Of a DNA stretch of 21,854 nt, positions 14,413-21,854 are shown piece after piece (position 1 is the first letter of the stretch; each line of letters begins with the position of its first letter). The DNA comes from Chloroflexota bacterium. GTDB lineage: Bacteria > Chloroflexota > Dormibacteria > Dormibacterales > Dormibacteraceae. The stretch lies in NCBI GenBank assembly GCA_005880525.1, contig VBFW01000200.1, forward strand, positions 1 through 21,854. Direction: 5' to 3'. Both the position numbers and the translations under genes were made by a program. The notes under the pieces were generated by a model. It was not told the origin of the DNA and made no database searches. It was given only the letters and a program-made list of their open reading frames with translations.

Positions 14413-15681
14413 CTAGTAGACGGGCGACTCCAGGCTCACCGCTTCCAGCCACTTGCGCGCCGAGGTCAAGAAACGCGCGGCCTGCAGACCGTCGAGCACG
14501 CGATGGTCGAACGAGAAGCAGAGGTACATCATCGGCTTGATCCCGATCATGCCGTTGACCGCCACCGGCCGCTCGACGATCGCCTCCATCGTGAGGATCC
14601 CTGACTGACCCGGGTTGATCACCGAGTAGCTGAACAGCGTCCCGAACGTCCCCGAGTTGTTCACGGTGAACGTGCCACCGCTAAGGTCGTCGGCCTTCAG
14701 TTGCTTGTTGCGTGCGCGGCCGGCCAGGTCGTTGACCGCGCGCGCAAGGCCCGCGATGGAGAGGCTGTCGGCTTTGCGCACGACCGGCACCACCAGCGTG
14801 TCCTCGAGACCGACCGAGATACCGAGGTTGATGTCGCGGTGGACGATCAGCTCCGTCTCGTTGAAGGTCGCGTTGACTTGCGGGTGCTCGCGCAGCGCGC
14901 TGATCGCCGCAGCCATCACATATGGCAGGTAGGTGAGCGAGAAGCCCTCTTGCTTCTGGAAAGCCGCCTTGTTCGCGCTGCGGTTGGCGACCACGCCCGA
15001 CATGTCGGCTTCCTGCGTCTGCCACGCGTGGGGGATCGTGGACTTGGAGCGGACCATGTTCTCCGCGATCAGCCTCCGGACACGTGTGAGCTGGATCACC
15101 TCGTCGCCCTCGGCGGGCGCTGGTTTCGACGCGGGCGTGGCAGGAGCGGCGGGGGCCTGCCTGGCCTTCGCAGCGAACTCCTGCACGTCCTTCTTGGTCA
15201 CCCGCCCGCCCAGGCCCGAGCCGCGGATTCCGGACAGGTCGACCTTCAGCTCATCCGCGACCATCTGCACGGCGGGCGAATATCTGTGCTCGCCAGATTC
15301 GAAAACCTCTGGCGCGGCGGGCGCAGGAGGTGGCGCTGGTGCAGGTGGTGGCGCCGCGGCAGCGGCCGGCGCGGGCTTGTCCGCAGCCACCTTCGGGGCA
15401 GGCGCCGGAGCTTCGGGCGTGGCGGTCACCTTGCCGTCGCCGCCTAGTTCCACCACTGCGATCTCGGCCCCGGCCTGGACTGTTTGACCTTCCTTGGCCA
15501 GGATCTCCTTGAGGATTCCGGTCACGGGCGCCGGCACCTCGGCGCTCACCTTGTCGGTGTCGACCTCGAGCATCGGCTCGAACTCGACTACCTTGTCGCC
15601 AGGCTTCACCAGCCACTTGGAGATCGTGCCTTCGTGCACCGACTCTCCGAGCTGGGGCATCACGACGCGAGTGATCGCCAT
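14413..15681 (-). CDS. 2-oxoacid dehydrogenase E2 (dihydrolipoamide acyltransferase)
   Basis: E2 is the core of the complex, moving the acyl group from E1 through lipoate to CoA. The 422-residue protein has a lipoyl domain (about 1-80) with the lipoylated Lys44 in DTDK, an Ala/Pro-rich linker, a peripheral-subunit-binding domain with YSPAV...GIRGSGLGGRVTKKDV (about 133-170), a second linker, and the catalytic domain (about 190-422) with SFDHRVLDG near the C-terminus, which supplies the catalytic His and Asp. I chose ATG 15681 because GAAGG lies seven bases upstream and the lipoyl domain starts there; a longer frame to 15840 adds 53 unrelated residues. It follows E1 after a 61-bp gap holding a hairpin. 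E1 type implies branched-chain acyl groups. Confidence 0.93.
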   Translation of the reverse strand: MAITRVVMPQLGESVHEGTISKWLVKPGDKVVEFEPMLEVDTDKVSAEVPAPVTGILKEILAKEGQTVQAGAEIAVVELGGDGKVTATPEAPAPAPKVAADKPAPAAAAAPPPAPAPPPAPAAPEVFESGEHRYSPAVQMVADELKVDLSGIRGSGLGGRVTKKDVQEFAAKARQAPAAPATPASKPAPAEGDEVIQLTRVRRLIAENMVRSKSTIPHAWQTQEADMSGVVANRSANKAAFQKQEGFSLTYLPYVMAAAISALREHPQVNATFNETELIVHRDINLGISVGLEDTLVVPVVRKADSLSIAGLARAVNDLAGRARNKQLKADDLSGGTFTVNNSGTFGTLFSYSVINPGQSGILTMEAIVERPVAVNGMIGIKPMMYLCFSFDHRVLDGLQAARFLTSARKWLEAVSLESPVY

Positions 15682-15742
15682 TAATCTGCCTTCAGGCACC
15701 CTCCCCACTGGTGGGGAGGGATCAGGGGAGGGGGCTGAATCA
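15682..15742 (-). repeat. Hairpin and G-rich motif between E1 and E2
   Basis: CCCTCCCCAC (15699-15708) and GTGGGGAGGG (15711-15720) are perfect 10-bp arms. The plus strand at 15713-15734 has four G-tracts (GGGG-A-GGG-ATCA-GGGG-A-GGGGG), a canonical G-quadruplex pattern. The E2 Shine-Dalgarno GAAGG is at 15689-15693, inside a small TGCC-TGAA-GGCA hairpin. The element may tune E1-to-E2 expression, or be one copy of a dispersed GC-rich palindrome. Confidence 0.55.
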
Positions 15743-17806
15743 TCAGAAAGCCGCCAGCCCCCGCAGGGCCTTGGTGATCTTGTCGGGGGTCGGCATGAAG
15801 GCCTCCTCCATGGCGGGCGCGTAAGGCATCGAGGGCACATCGAGCCCGCCGAGTCGCTTCACCGGCGCGTCGAGCCAGCGCCACGCCTCGTCGGCGATCA
15901 GCGCCACCACCTCTGACCCGATCGCCACGCTGAAGTTGTCCTCGTAAAGGACGAGGCACTTGCCAGTCTTTCGCGCCGAGGCGATGATCGCCTCCTTGTC
16001 CAGGGGGTAGACCGTGCGCAGATCGACGATCTCGACGCTGACGCCGCTCTCCTCGAGTGCCTTCGCCGCCTCCTGCGCGTACTGGACCATCAGGCCGTAG
16101 CAGAAGACGGAGATGTCAGAGCCCTCACGCGCGATGCGTGCCTTCTGCAGCGGGATCAGGTACTCGCCTACAGGCACCTTCTCCTTGAACATGCGGTAGA
16201 GCCGCTTGTGCTCGAAGAAGAGCACCGGGTCCGGGTCGCGGATGGCGGCCAGCAAGAGGCCCTTCGCCTCGTACGGGCCCGAGGGGATGACGATCTTCAA
16301 CCCCGGCGTCGCGAATCGCGCCTCGATCGACTGCGAGTGGTAGAGCGCGCCGTGCGCATGACCTCCCATCGGAGCGCGCACGACCATCGGCACCGACCAG
16401 TCGCCGTCGGTTCGGTAGCGGTACTTCGCGGCCTCGTTGACGATCGAGTTGAACGCGTAGTGGGCGAAGTCTGTGAACTGCATCTCGGCCACCGGCCTTT
16501 TGCCGGCGACCGCAAGGCCCAGCGCCACACCGGCGATCGACGACTCCGCCAGCGGCGTGTCGATGACGCGGGCTTCGCCGAATTTCTTGTACAGACCGTC
16601 GGTGACGAGGAACACGCCGCCTTTCGCACCGACGTCCTCGCCGAGCACCATCACGCGCTCGTCGCGCTCCATCTCCTCGGTGAGGCAGGAGCGGAGGGCT
16701 GCGACCATGTTCATCTCTTCGACTTCAACGCCGGCCGCGGGTTCGATCGCCTTCGGCGCATCCACCCCGTAGACATTCGTGTACGCGCTCTCGGCCGGAG
16801 CGTCGGGCGACTCGATGCCTTCCTTGGTCGCCTTCGATACCTCGTCCTTGACGCGCTCCTCGTACTCGGCGACCTCTTTTGCGGTGAGGATGCCCTCGTC
16901 GAGAAGCCGCTTCTTGAACCGCTCGAGGCAGTCGTTCTGGGCGAGCTGGTCGATCTCCTCCTGCGACCGGTAGCGGCGCTGGTCGTCCTCGGATGAGTGC
17001 GCGCCGAGGCGGTCGACCACACACTCGATGAGGGTTGGCCCCTGGCCTGCCCGGGCGCGGGCGACCGCCTCTTTGGCGACGTGGTAGCACGTGACCGGGT
17101 CGCGACCGTCCACGGTCACGCCCGGAAAGCCGTAGCCGGCAGCCCGCTGGGCGACGTGCTCGATCGCGTACTCCTTGCGCATCGGGGTCGAGATCGCGAA
17201 CCCGTTGTTCTCGCACACGAAGATCTCTGGCAGCTTGTAGATCGACGCGAAGTTGAATGCCTCGTGCGCGTCGCCCTCAGAGCCGGCGCCTTCGCCGTAG
17301 CAGGTCATCAGCACCTTGTCGGTGCCGTTCATCTTCAGCGCGTATGCGACGCCGGCCCCGCGCACCATCTGCGCCGCAACCGGCGATCCGCCCGAGGTGA
17401 TGTTCAGGCGCGAGTCGGAGAAGTGGCCGGGAGTCTGCTTGCCTCCTGATGCAGGGTCGGCCGGCTTCGCCAGCACCGCAAGCATCAGGTCCAGGGGCGT
17501 CATGCCCATCCGCATGCAGAGCACGACGTCGCGGTAGTAAGGAGCGAGCCAGTCGTGCTTCGGCTTCAGCGGCCAGCTGACGCCGATCTGCGCCGCCTCG
17601 TGGCCGGCGCACGAGATGATGAAGGGCGCCCGTCCCTGGCGGTTCAGCACCTGGAACCGGTAGTCGATCTGCCTGCCCAGGAGCATGTAGTTGAACCACT
17701 GCTTGAGCGCCGCTTCGTCAATGTCGGTGTCGCGCCAGTCGACCGGCTGCTGGAAACGCCAGTCAGGCGCGAACGCTGAGCCTTTTGTCTTGACTGTCTG
17801 CGCCAT
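15743..17806 (-). CDS. Branched-chain 2-oxoacid dehydrogenase E1, alpha and beta fused
   Basis: E1 decarboxylates branched-chain 2-oxo acids with thiamine diphosphate and acylates E2 lipoate. In one 687-residue chain, an alpha part (about 1-350) carries the ThDP motif GEGAGSEGDAHEAFNF (171-186) ending ENN (199-201), and a beta part starts near 365 (MNMVAALRSCLTEEMERD). GEG instead of GDG and SEGDAH are the pattern of branched-chain E1 alpha (human BCKDHA has GEGAASEGDAH), as opposed to pyruvate E1. The DRLGAHSSEDDQRRYRS loop and the beta HSQSIEARF...IVIPSGPYEAKGLLL also match that class. Most bacteria encode the halves separately. The ATG at 17806 is seven bases after the E3 stop, so they are one operon. 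Confidence 0.92.
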   Translation of the reverse strand: MAQTVKTKGSAFAPDWRFQQPVDWRDTDIDEAALKQWFNYMLLGRQIDYRFQVLNRQGRAPFIISCAGHEAAQIGVSWPLKPKHDWLAPYYRDVVLCMRMGMTPLDLMLAVLAKPADPASGGKQTPGHFSDSRLNITSGGSPVAAQMVRGAGVAYALKMNGTDKVLMTCYGEGAGSEGDAHEAFNFASIYKLPEIFVCENNGFAISTPMRKEYAIEHVAQRAAGYGFPGVTVDGRDPVTCYHVAKEAVARARAGQGPTLIECVVDRLGAHSSEDDQRRYRSQEEIDQLAQNDCLERFKKRLLDEGILTAKEVAEYEERVKDEVSKATKEGIESPDAPAESAYTNVYGVDAPKAIEPAAGVEVEEMNMVAALRSCLTEEMERDERVMVLGEDVGAKGGVFLVTDGLYKKFGEARVIDTPLAESSIAGVALGLAVAGKRPVAEMQFTDFAHYAFNSIVNEAAKYRYRTDGDWSVPMVVRAPMGGHAHGALYHSQSIEARFATPGLKIVIPSGPYEAKGLLLAAIRDPDPVLFFEHKRLYRMFKEKVPVGEYLIPLQKARIAREGSDISVFCYGLMVQYAQEAAKALEESGVSVEIVDLRTVYPLDKEAIIASARKTGKCLVLYEDNFSVAIGSEVVALIADEAWRWLDAPVKRLGGLDVPSMPYAPAMEEAFMPTPDKITKALRGLAAF

Positions 17807-17813
17807 CGCTGAG

Positions 17814-19187
17814 CTAGATGTGGATGGCGTGCCCGTCCACAGCGAGCGCCGCCTCCATCACCGCCTCACTCAGGGTTGGATGCGGATGAATGTTCCGTCC
17901 GAGCTCCCACGCGTCGCCCTGGAACAGCTGCGTGAGCGCGGGCTCGGCGATGAGCTCGGTGGCGCTCGGCCCGACGACGTGCGCGCCGATGAGTGACCCG
18001 CTCTTCGCGTCAGCGACCAACTTCACGAAGCCGGCTGTCTCGCCGTGGATGATCGCGCGGCCAAGTGCGGTGAAGGGAAACTTGCCGACCTTGACCTCGC
18101 GGCCCGCGTCGCGCGCCTGCTTCTCGGTGAGGCCTACCGACGCGATCTGCGGGTGCGAGTACGTGCAGCGTGTCACCAACGTCTGGTCCATCGGCGCCAC
18201 GCGCTGACCCGCGATGTCCTCAGCCGCGGTCATGCCCTCATGCGACGCGGCGTGCGCAAGCAGGTAGCCGCCGATCACGTCGCCGATGGCATGGACGCCC
18301 TCGGCCGTCGTTCGCATCCACTCGTCCACCTTGATGAATCCGTTCGGATGCGTCGTGACTCCGACCTGCTCGAGCCCGATCTCCTTCGACCGCGGGGCGC
18401 GTCCGACCGCTACCAGCAGCTGCCGCGCCCAAACTTCGCCCTGCTCGGTGTCGACGCTGACGCCGTCGCGGGCTTTCTTGGCGCCTTTCACCTTCACGCC
18501 CACGCGGCAGTCGATGCCGGCCTTCTTGAAGGCGGTCAGCATCTCCTTCGACACGTCCTCGTCCTCGAGCGGCACGAGCCGGTCGAGCGCCTCGAGCAGC
18601 GTGACCTTGACGCCGAGCTGGTTGAACAGCGTCGCGAACTCAACGCCCACCGCTCCCGCTCCGATGATGCAGATCGACTCGGGGACCTTGTCCGAAAGGG
18701 TGAGGTGGTCGGACGAGACGATGTACTGGCCGTCGAACTCGATGCCCGGCAGCGACTTCACAGTGGAGCCCGTGGCGACTATCAGGTTCTTGGCCTTGAT
18801 CTGCTGGGCGCCGACCTCGATGGTGCCGCGGTCGCGCACGCGGCCATTCCCAGCGATGACCTCGACCTTGTTCTTCTTCATCAGGTACTGCACGCCCTTG
18901 AACAGCTGGTTCACGACGGCGTCGCGTCGGGCCGCGATCCGGGGGTAGTCGAACGCGACGCTCTCCGCCGCGATGCCGAACTCCTGGCCGCGGACCGCCA
19001 CGCGGTGGTACAGCTCCGACGACTCCAGCAGCGCCTTGGTCGGGATGCAACCGACGTGGAGGCAGGTGCCTCCGAGCTTGTCCGACTCGACCAGGGCCAC
19101 CTTGAGGCCGAGCTGGGAGGCCCGGATCGCGGCGGGGTACCCGCCCATGCCCCCGCCGAGGATCGCGACGTCGAAGTCTGCAGCCAT
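17814..19187 (-). CDS. lpdA: Dihydrolipoamide dehydrogenase (E3)
   Basis: E3 reoxidises the dihydrolipoate of E2, passing electrons through FAD to NAD. In 457 residues, the FAD motif GGGMGGYPAA (11-20) is followed by the redox disulfide GGTCLHVGCIPTK with Cys42 and Cys47 (CLHVGC where CLNVGC is usual). The NAD-binding GAGAVGVEFA is near 177-186. The C-terminal HPHPTLSEA carries the catalytic His. The start is ATG 19187. AGGA touches the ATG directly, too close to be an ideal Shine-Dalgarno, and lies in a TCCTAA/TTAGGA inverted repeat. It is first of the E3-E1-E2 set, 22 bases after the membrane-protein gene, which may extend the operon. Confidence 0.94.
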   Translation of the reverse strand: MAADFDVAILGGGMGGYPAAIRASQLGLKVALVESDKLGGTCLHVGCIPTKALLESSELYHRVAVRGQEFGIAAESVAFDYPRIAARRDAVVNQLFKGVQYLMKKNKVEVIAGNGRVRDRGTIEVGAQQIKAKNLIVATGSTVKSLPGIEFDGQYIVSSDHLTLSDKVPESICIIGAGAVGVEFATLFNQLGVKVTLLEALDRLVPLEDEDVSKEMLTAFKKAGIDCRVGVKVKGAKKARDGVSVDTEQGEVWARQLLVAVGRAPRSKEIGLEQVGVTTHPNGFIKVDEWMRTTAEGVHAIGDVIGGYLLAHAASHEGMTAAEDIAGQRVAPMDQTLVTRCTYSHPQIASVGLTEKQARDAGREVKVGKFPFTALGRAIIHGETAGFVKLVADAKSGSLIGAHVVGPSATELIAEPALTQLFQGDAWELGRNIHPHPTLSEAVMEAALAVDGHAIHI

Positions 19188-19205
19188 TCCTAATGAATGT
19201 TAGGA
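19188..19205 (-). promoter_or_regulatory. Small inverted repeat before lpdA
   Basis: TCCTAA (19188-19193) and TTAGGA (19200-19205) are exact reverse complements around six bases. On the message the first arm contains the AGGA next to the lpdA ATG, so the hairpin could limit ribosome access. It is a short repeat and could be chance. Confidence 0.3.
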
Positions 19206-19209
19206 GTCG

Positions 19210-20931
19210 TCAACACGGCCTCGTCGGGATAGCGAGGTCACCGATCGTGGTATAGCCGTCGGCGGCCAGGTTTCTGAAATAGACGACGGGGGCCACGACG
19301 TCTCCCTTGGGCCGGCCGAAGAAGAGCCACCCGTCGTACGAGTGGCCTGGCGCGAACGCCAGGGGGAAGGGGGTCGAGCGGTTGAAGTCGGAGGTCGCCA
19401 CGTGCACGGCGCCGTCGCGCAACTCGCCGGTCTGGGTCCACTCGACCGGCTCGGTCCCGGCGTTGTAGAAGCGCACCAGGACCAGGCGGTCGCCCGCGGC
19501 GTCCACGCCGCACGCCACCAGCGACACGTCGAGGTCCTGGAATGTCCCCGCCTGGCCGGACGACACCTGGCGGACGACAGCCGGGACGCCGGTGGCGGGG
19601 GGAGGCAGCGCCCCGCTGTAGACCGTGAGCGCGAGGCCGCCGAGCGAGAGCCCGGCGAACGTGCCGACAGTGCCCCAGCGCAGCCGGGGCGAGGGCAGCT
19701 CAACCCAGAGTCCCGCCGCGACCAGCGCCATCGTGGCCGCCAGGCCGGCATAGGCAAGGCGGCCGGGAGCGTTGAACGCCGCCAGGACCGGCGAGGTGAC
19801 GCTTGCAAGGGCGGCGCCGGCTCCGGCCGCGGCGAGGATGCCCAGCACACGGAGCGACACCCCCCGCCGGTGGTGCCGCCAGGCGCGCCATAGACCGGCG
19901 ACGGCCAACGCGCAGATGAAGGCGGCCACGATGGCCAGGGCCACCGCGCCAGGCATCGACAGAAATGGATCGCCGGTCCAGAAGGTGACGAAGGCGTGGA
20001 GGGTCGACACGCTCCAGAAGCCTGGATCGATGGTGCGCGGAGGGAACGCCGCCATGGCGAGCTGCTCGCGCGTGGTGATGAGCTCGCCGTAGATCGCGAC
20101 GTTGGAAGCCAGCCAGGAGAGCACGCAGGCCGCAGCCACGGCGCCGGCGATGAGCAGCGGTCGCACGCCACCGTCGCGCCGCGTCTGCAGAAGCGCGATG
20201 CCCAGTGCCGGCGCGATCCCGACTGCCGACGTCTTGGTCAGCAGCGCGGCTCCGAACAACGCGCCGAGCAGCACGGCTCGACGCCATGACCACTTGCCGG
20301 TGACCGCGACCAGGATGCACAGCGCTCCGAGCACCGTGACCAGGACGTCGTTGGTGACGCTGCTCAGATTGAGTGCCACGCCGGGAAGCACGGCGGTAAG
20401 CGCTGCCGCCGCCCACGCCGCGCTCTGATGGCCCGGCCACAGCGCCAGCAGGATCATCATCGCCAGCGGCGCGAGCAACGCAGCAAGCAGCGCGTCGAAG
20501 ATGCGGACCGCGTAAAGCGAGCCGAGCGCGCCGCCGATCGCGTGGCCGGCGAACCAGGCCGGTAGGGCGAGCGCGTAGTACAGCGGCGGCTGGAACGCCT
20601 CGTACGAGTACTGCCAGCCGTGACGGCGGATCCAGAGCACCTGCGCGTCTGGCGTGAGCCCCGAGGGCACCGGCTGCAAGCCGGGGTCGGGCTTGACGTA
20701 CTCGTTGTCGACGACGAATCCGTACACGCCCGATCGCTGCATGATCTCGAGCGTCTCGGGCCGGATGGTGGTGCTCGCGTCACGCGGATAGACGCCCGCC
20801 GCGTACTGAGCGATGACATCGTAGTGAGCGGCCTCGTCGACTCGCGACCAGACAGGCTGCCCGATCGCAACGGCCAGCGCCGGCACCAACGCCATCGCGT
20901 AGGCGATGGCGAACTGCCTCCGTGTGATCAA
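19210..20931 (-). CDS. Polytopic membrane protein, GT-C/DUF2142-like
   Basis: A 573-residue protein with about ten or more hydrophobic spans in the first 450 residues, then a soluble C-terminal domain of about 120 residues outside the membrane. The N-terminal region has a span, then SRVDEAAHYDVI (about 29-40), the acidic DE...H motif where GT-C enzymes keep their catalytic Asp, and QPPLYYAL (about 114-121), the usual next motif of ArnT/PMT and DUF2142 proteins. These transfer sugars from a lipid-linked donor outside the membrane. Donor and acceptor are unknown. The start is TTG at 20931, overlapping the previous stop as TTGA, which suggests coupling; an ATG at residue 13 is the alternative. 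Confidence 0.75.
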   Translation of the reverse strand: MITRRQFAIAYAMALVPALAVAIGQPVWSRVDEAAHYDVIAQYAAGVYPRDASTTIRPETLEIMQRSGVYGFVVDNEYVKPDPGLQPVPSGLTPDAQVLWIRRHGWQYSYEAFQPPLYYALALPAWFAGHAIGGALGSLYAVRIFDALLAALLAPLAMMILLALWPGHQSAAWAAAALTAVLPGVALNLSSVTNDVLVTVLGALCILVAVTGKWSWRRAVLLGALFGAALLTKTSAVGIAPALGIALLQTRRDGGVRPLLIAGAVAAACVLSWLASNVAIYGELITTREQLAMAAFPPRTIDPGFWSVSTLHAFVTFWTGDPFLSMPGAVALAIVAAFICALAVAGLWRAWRHHRRGVSLRVLGILAAAGAGAALASVTSPVLAAFNAPGRLAYAGLAATMALVAAGLWVELPSPRLRWGTVGTFAGLSLGGLALTVYSGALPPPATGVPAVVRQVSSGQAGTFQDLDVSLVACGVDAAGDRLVLVRFYNAGTEPVEWTQTGELRDGAVHVATSDFNRSTPFPLAFAPGHSYDGWLFFGRPKGDVVAPVVYFRNLAADGYTTIGDLAIPTRPC

Positions 20932-21854
20932 CGGCAGGAGGTGAACACCAGGCTCTGGCGCGCGCGGTCGTAGTCGGTGCGGTCTGTCACCGGTCCCTTC
21001 GGCGCCGGATCGCCGTATTTGTCGACCGCGCGGTAGTAGAGGGCCGGCGAATTAACCTGCGGCATCACGAGCGCGTCGGCGTAGCCGCTCGGTTTCAGGC
21101 ACGGATCGCCGCGCAGGCTGTTCAGCGCCTGGAGGTCCGCGCCCTCCCGCTGCATCTGCACCGTCTTGGCCGTGCCGTACTCGAACAGCAGCGCCGCGCT
21201 GTTGAAGCACGCGAGAAAGACGCACGCAGCGAGCACGGGCCGCCAGGTTCCGCGCCACGGGAGCGCCGCGGCGGCGTCGGAAAGAAGCAGCAGCCAGAAG
21301 ATGGCGCCCTCATACACGTACCGGCCCGATGCGGCCTGGTCGTAGCCGAACTGGCCACGCGTCAGCGCCGTCACTGCATACAGGCTCAGCATCGCAGTCG
21401 CGATCGCCAGCGCGAACGCGTCGGGCGTGCGCCGCCACCACCTCCATCCGACGGCCGCGAGGGCCGGCACCAGGGCGACCGCGCTCCACCAGCCGCCTTC
21501 GCCGATGAGCGCGGCCACAGCGGCGCCGAGTCCCCACAGCACATAGACCGGAGCGATGGTGAGGTTCAACACGGACGGCGGCGGGTTGGTCGGGGTGCCG
21601 GTCCTGCCGAGCGTGACGTACCAGATCGCCAACGCCACGGCGATGGGCGCGAGCCACAGCAGGTCGCGGCGGCGGTCCTTGCCGATTGCCATCTGCGCGG
21701 CCACCGCCACAGCGAAGAAAAGGCCGATTCCGGAGAAAAGAATCGAGGCGGTCGTGAGCACCACCACGGCCGCGATGCCGCGCTGTCCAGACATGCGTTG
21801 CAGGGCCAGCAGCGCGCCCAGCCCGCATGCGACGGAGCCGACGAAGGTCATCTG
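20928..21854 (-). CDS. Polytopic membrane protein, C-terminal part
   Basis: The frame is open to the window edge. The ATG at 21851 is one codon from the end and begins in the middle of a hydrophobic span, so the gene very probably starts outside the window. At least 307 residues remain: about seven spans (for example IAAVVVLTTASILFSGIGLF and VALVPALAAVGW), RGQFGYDQAASGRYVYEGAI between spans, and a C-terminal outside part of about 80 residues with two Cys. ASGRYVY recalls conserved loops of GT-C-type and related membrane proteins, but I cannot name a family. Its last codons overlap the next gene (TTGA), so the two probably form one unit of envelope glycan functions. Confidence 0.65.
   Translation of the reverse strand, partial: QMTFVGSVACGLGALLALQRMSGQRGIAAVVVLTTASILFSGIGLFFAVAVAAQMAIGKDRRRDLLWLAPIAVALAIWYVTLGRTGTPTNPPPSVLNLTIAPVYVLWGLGAAVAALIGEGGWWSAVALVPALAAVGWRWWRRTPDAFALAIATAMLSLYAVTALTRGQFGYDQAASGRYVYEGAIFWLLLLSDAAAALPWRGTWRPVLAACVFLACFNSAALLFEYGTAKTVQMQREGADLQALNSLRGDPCLKPSGYADALVMPQVNSPALYYRAVDKYGDPAPKGPVTDRTDYDRARQSLVFTSCR

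Noticed and set aside
15682..15840. Reading E2 from 15840
   Set aside because: The extension overlaps E1 and is unrelated; ATG 15681 has GAAGG and starts the lipoyl domain.
1..21854. CRISPR array, insertion sequence, phage or defence island
   Set aside because: No regularly spaced repeats, transposase, integrase, or nuclease-type defence genes were found; content is housekeeping and metabolic.

Overview
This is GC-rich bacterial chromosome, densely packed and with ordinary housekeeping content. The phylum is not decided by anything seen here. GC-rich codon use, many TTG and GTG starts, several starts with no Shine-Dalgarno that look leaderless, and a fused branched-chain E1 fit the Chloroflexota/Dormibacterota/Actinomycetota side of bacteria; this is inference. 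There are no rRNA or tRNA genes, insertion sequences, phage genes or CRISPR arrays.

Layout. 1-365 (-): the 5' part of an NAD-dependent epimerase, cut by the window edge. 369-1256 (+): a ketopantoate-reductase-family enzyme. 1257-1363: a convergent gap with two perfect hairpins. 4095-1364 (-): a DUF503 protein coupled to a Ski2/HelY-type helicase; the DUF503 frame is interrupted by an in-frame TGA. 4149-6075 (+): pyrE-pyrC, two steps of pyrimidine synthesis, overlapping by 8 nt. 6628-6065 (-): a metallo-beta-lactamase-fold hydrolase lacking the usual motif aspartate, overlapping the pyrC end. 6649-6750 (+): a 33-residue membrane microprotein. 6751-6831: an AT-rich island with two TTTGTATACA sites exactly 42 bp apart. 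7892-6832 (-): parA and a 97-residue partner. 7974-10925 (+): a CvpA-like membrane protein, an acyl-CoA dehydrogenase and a ureohydrolase with an altered active-site His. 11102-10875 (-): a two-helix membrane protein. 11136-12580 (+): an NDUFA9-like SDR and ThpR. 12984-12583 (-): a GlcG/HbpS protein. 12985-13218: a leader with mutually exclusive GC-rich pairing arms. 13219-14412 (+): a membrane-anchored family 2 glycosyltransferase. 21854-14413 (-): two polytopic membrane proteins (at least one GT-C/DUF2142-like), then lpdA, a fused E1 alpha-beta and E2, together a branched-chain 2-oxoacid dehydrogenase complex.

How the genes work together. The clearest functional units are pyrimidine synthesis (pyrE-pyrC), the complete E3-E1-E2 branched-chain keto acid dehydrogenase, and the ParA-partner pair. 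The acyl-CoA dehydrogenase could act after the dehydrogenase complex in Val/Leu/Ile breakdown, but it lies about 5 kb away on the other strand, so this is only a suggestion. The best candidates for something undescribed are the ParA-partner pair with its adjacent spaced palindromes, the glycosyltransferase leader, and the interrupted DUF503 gene.
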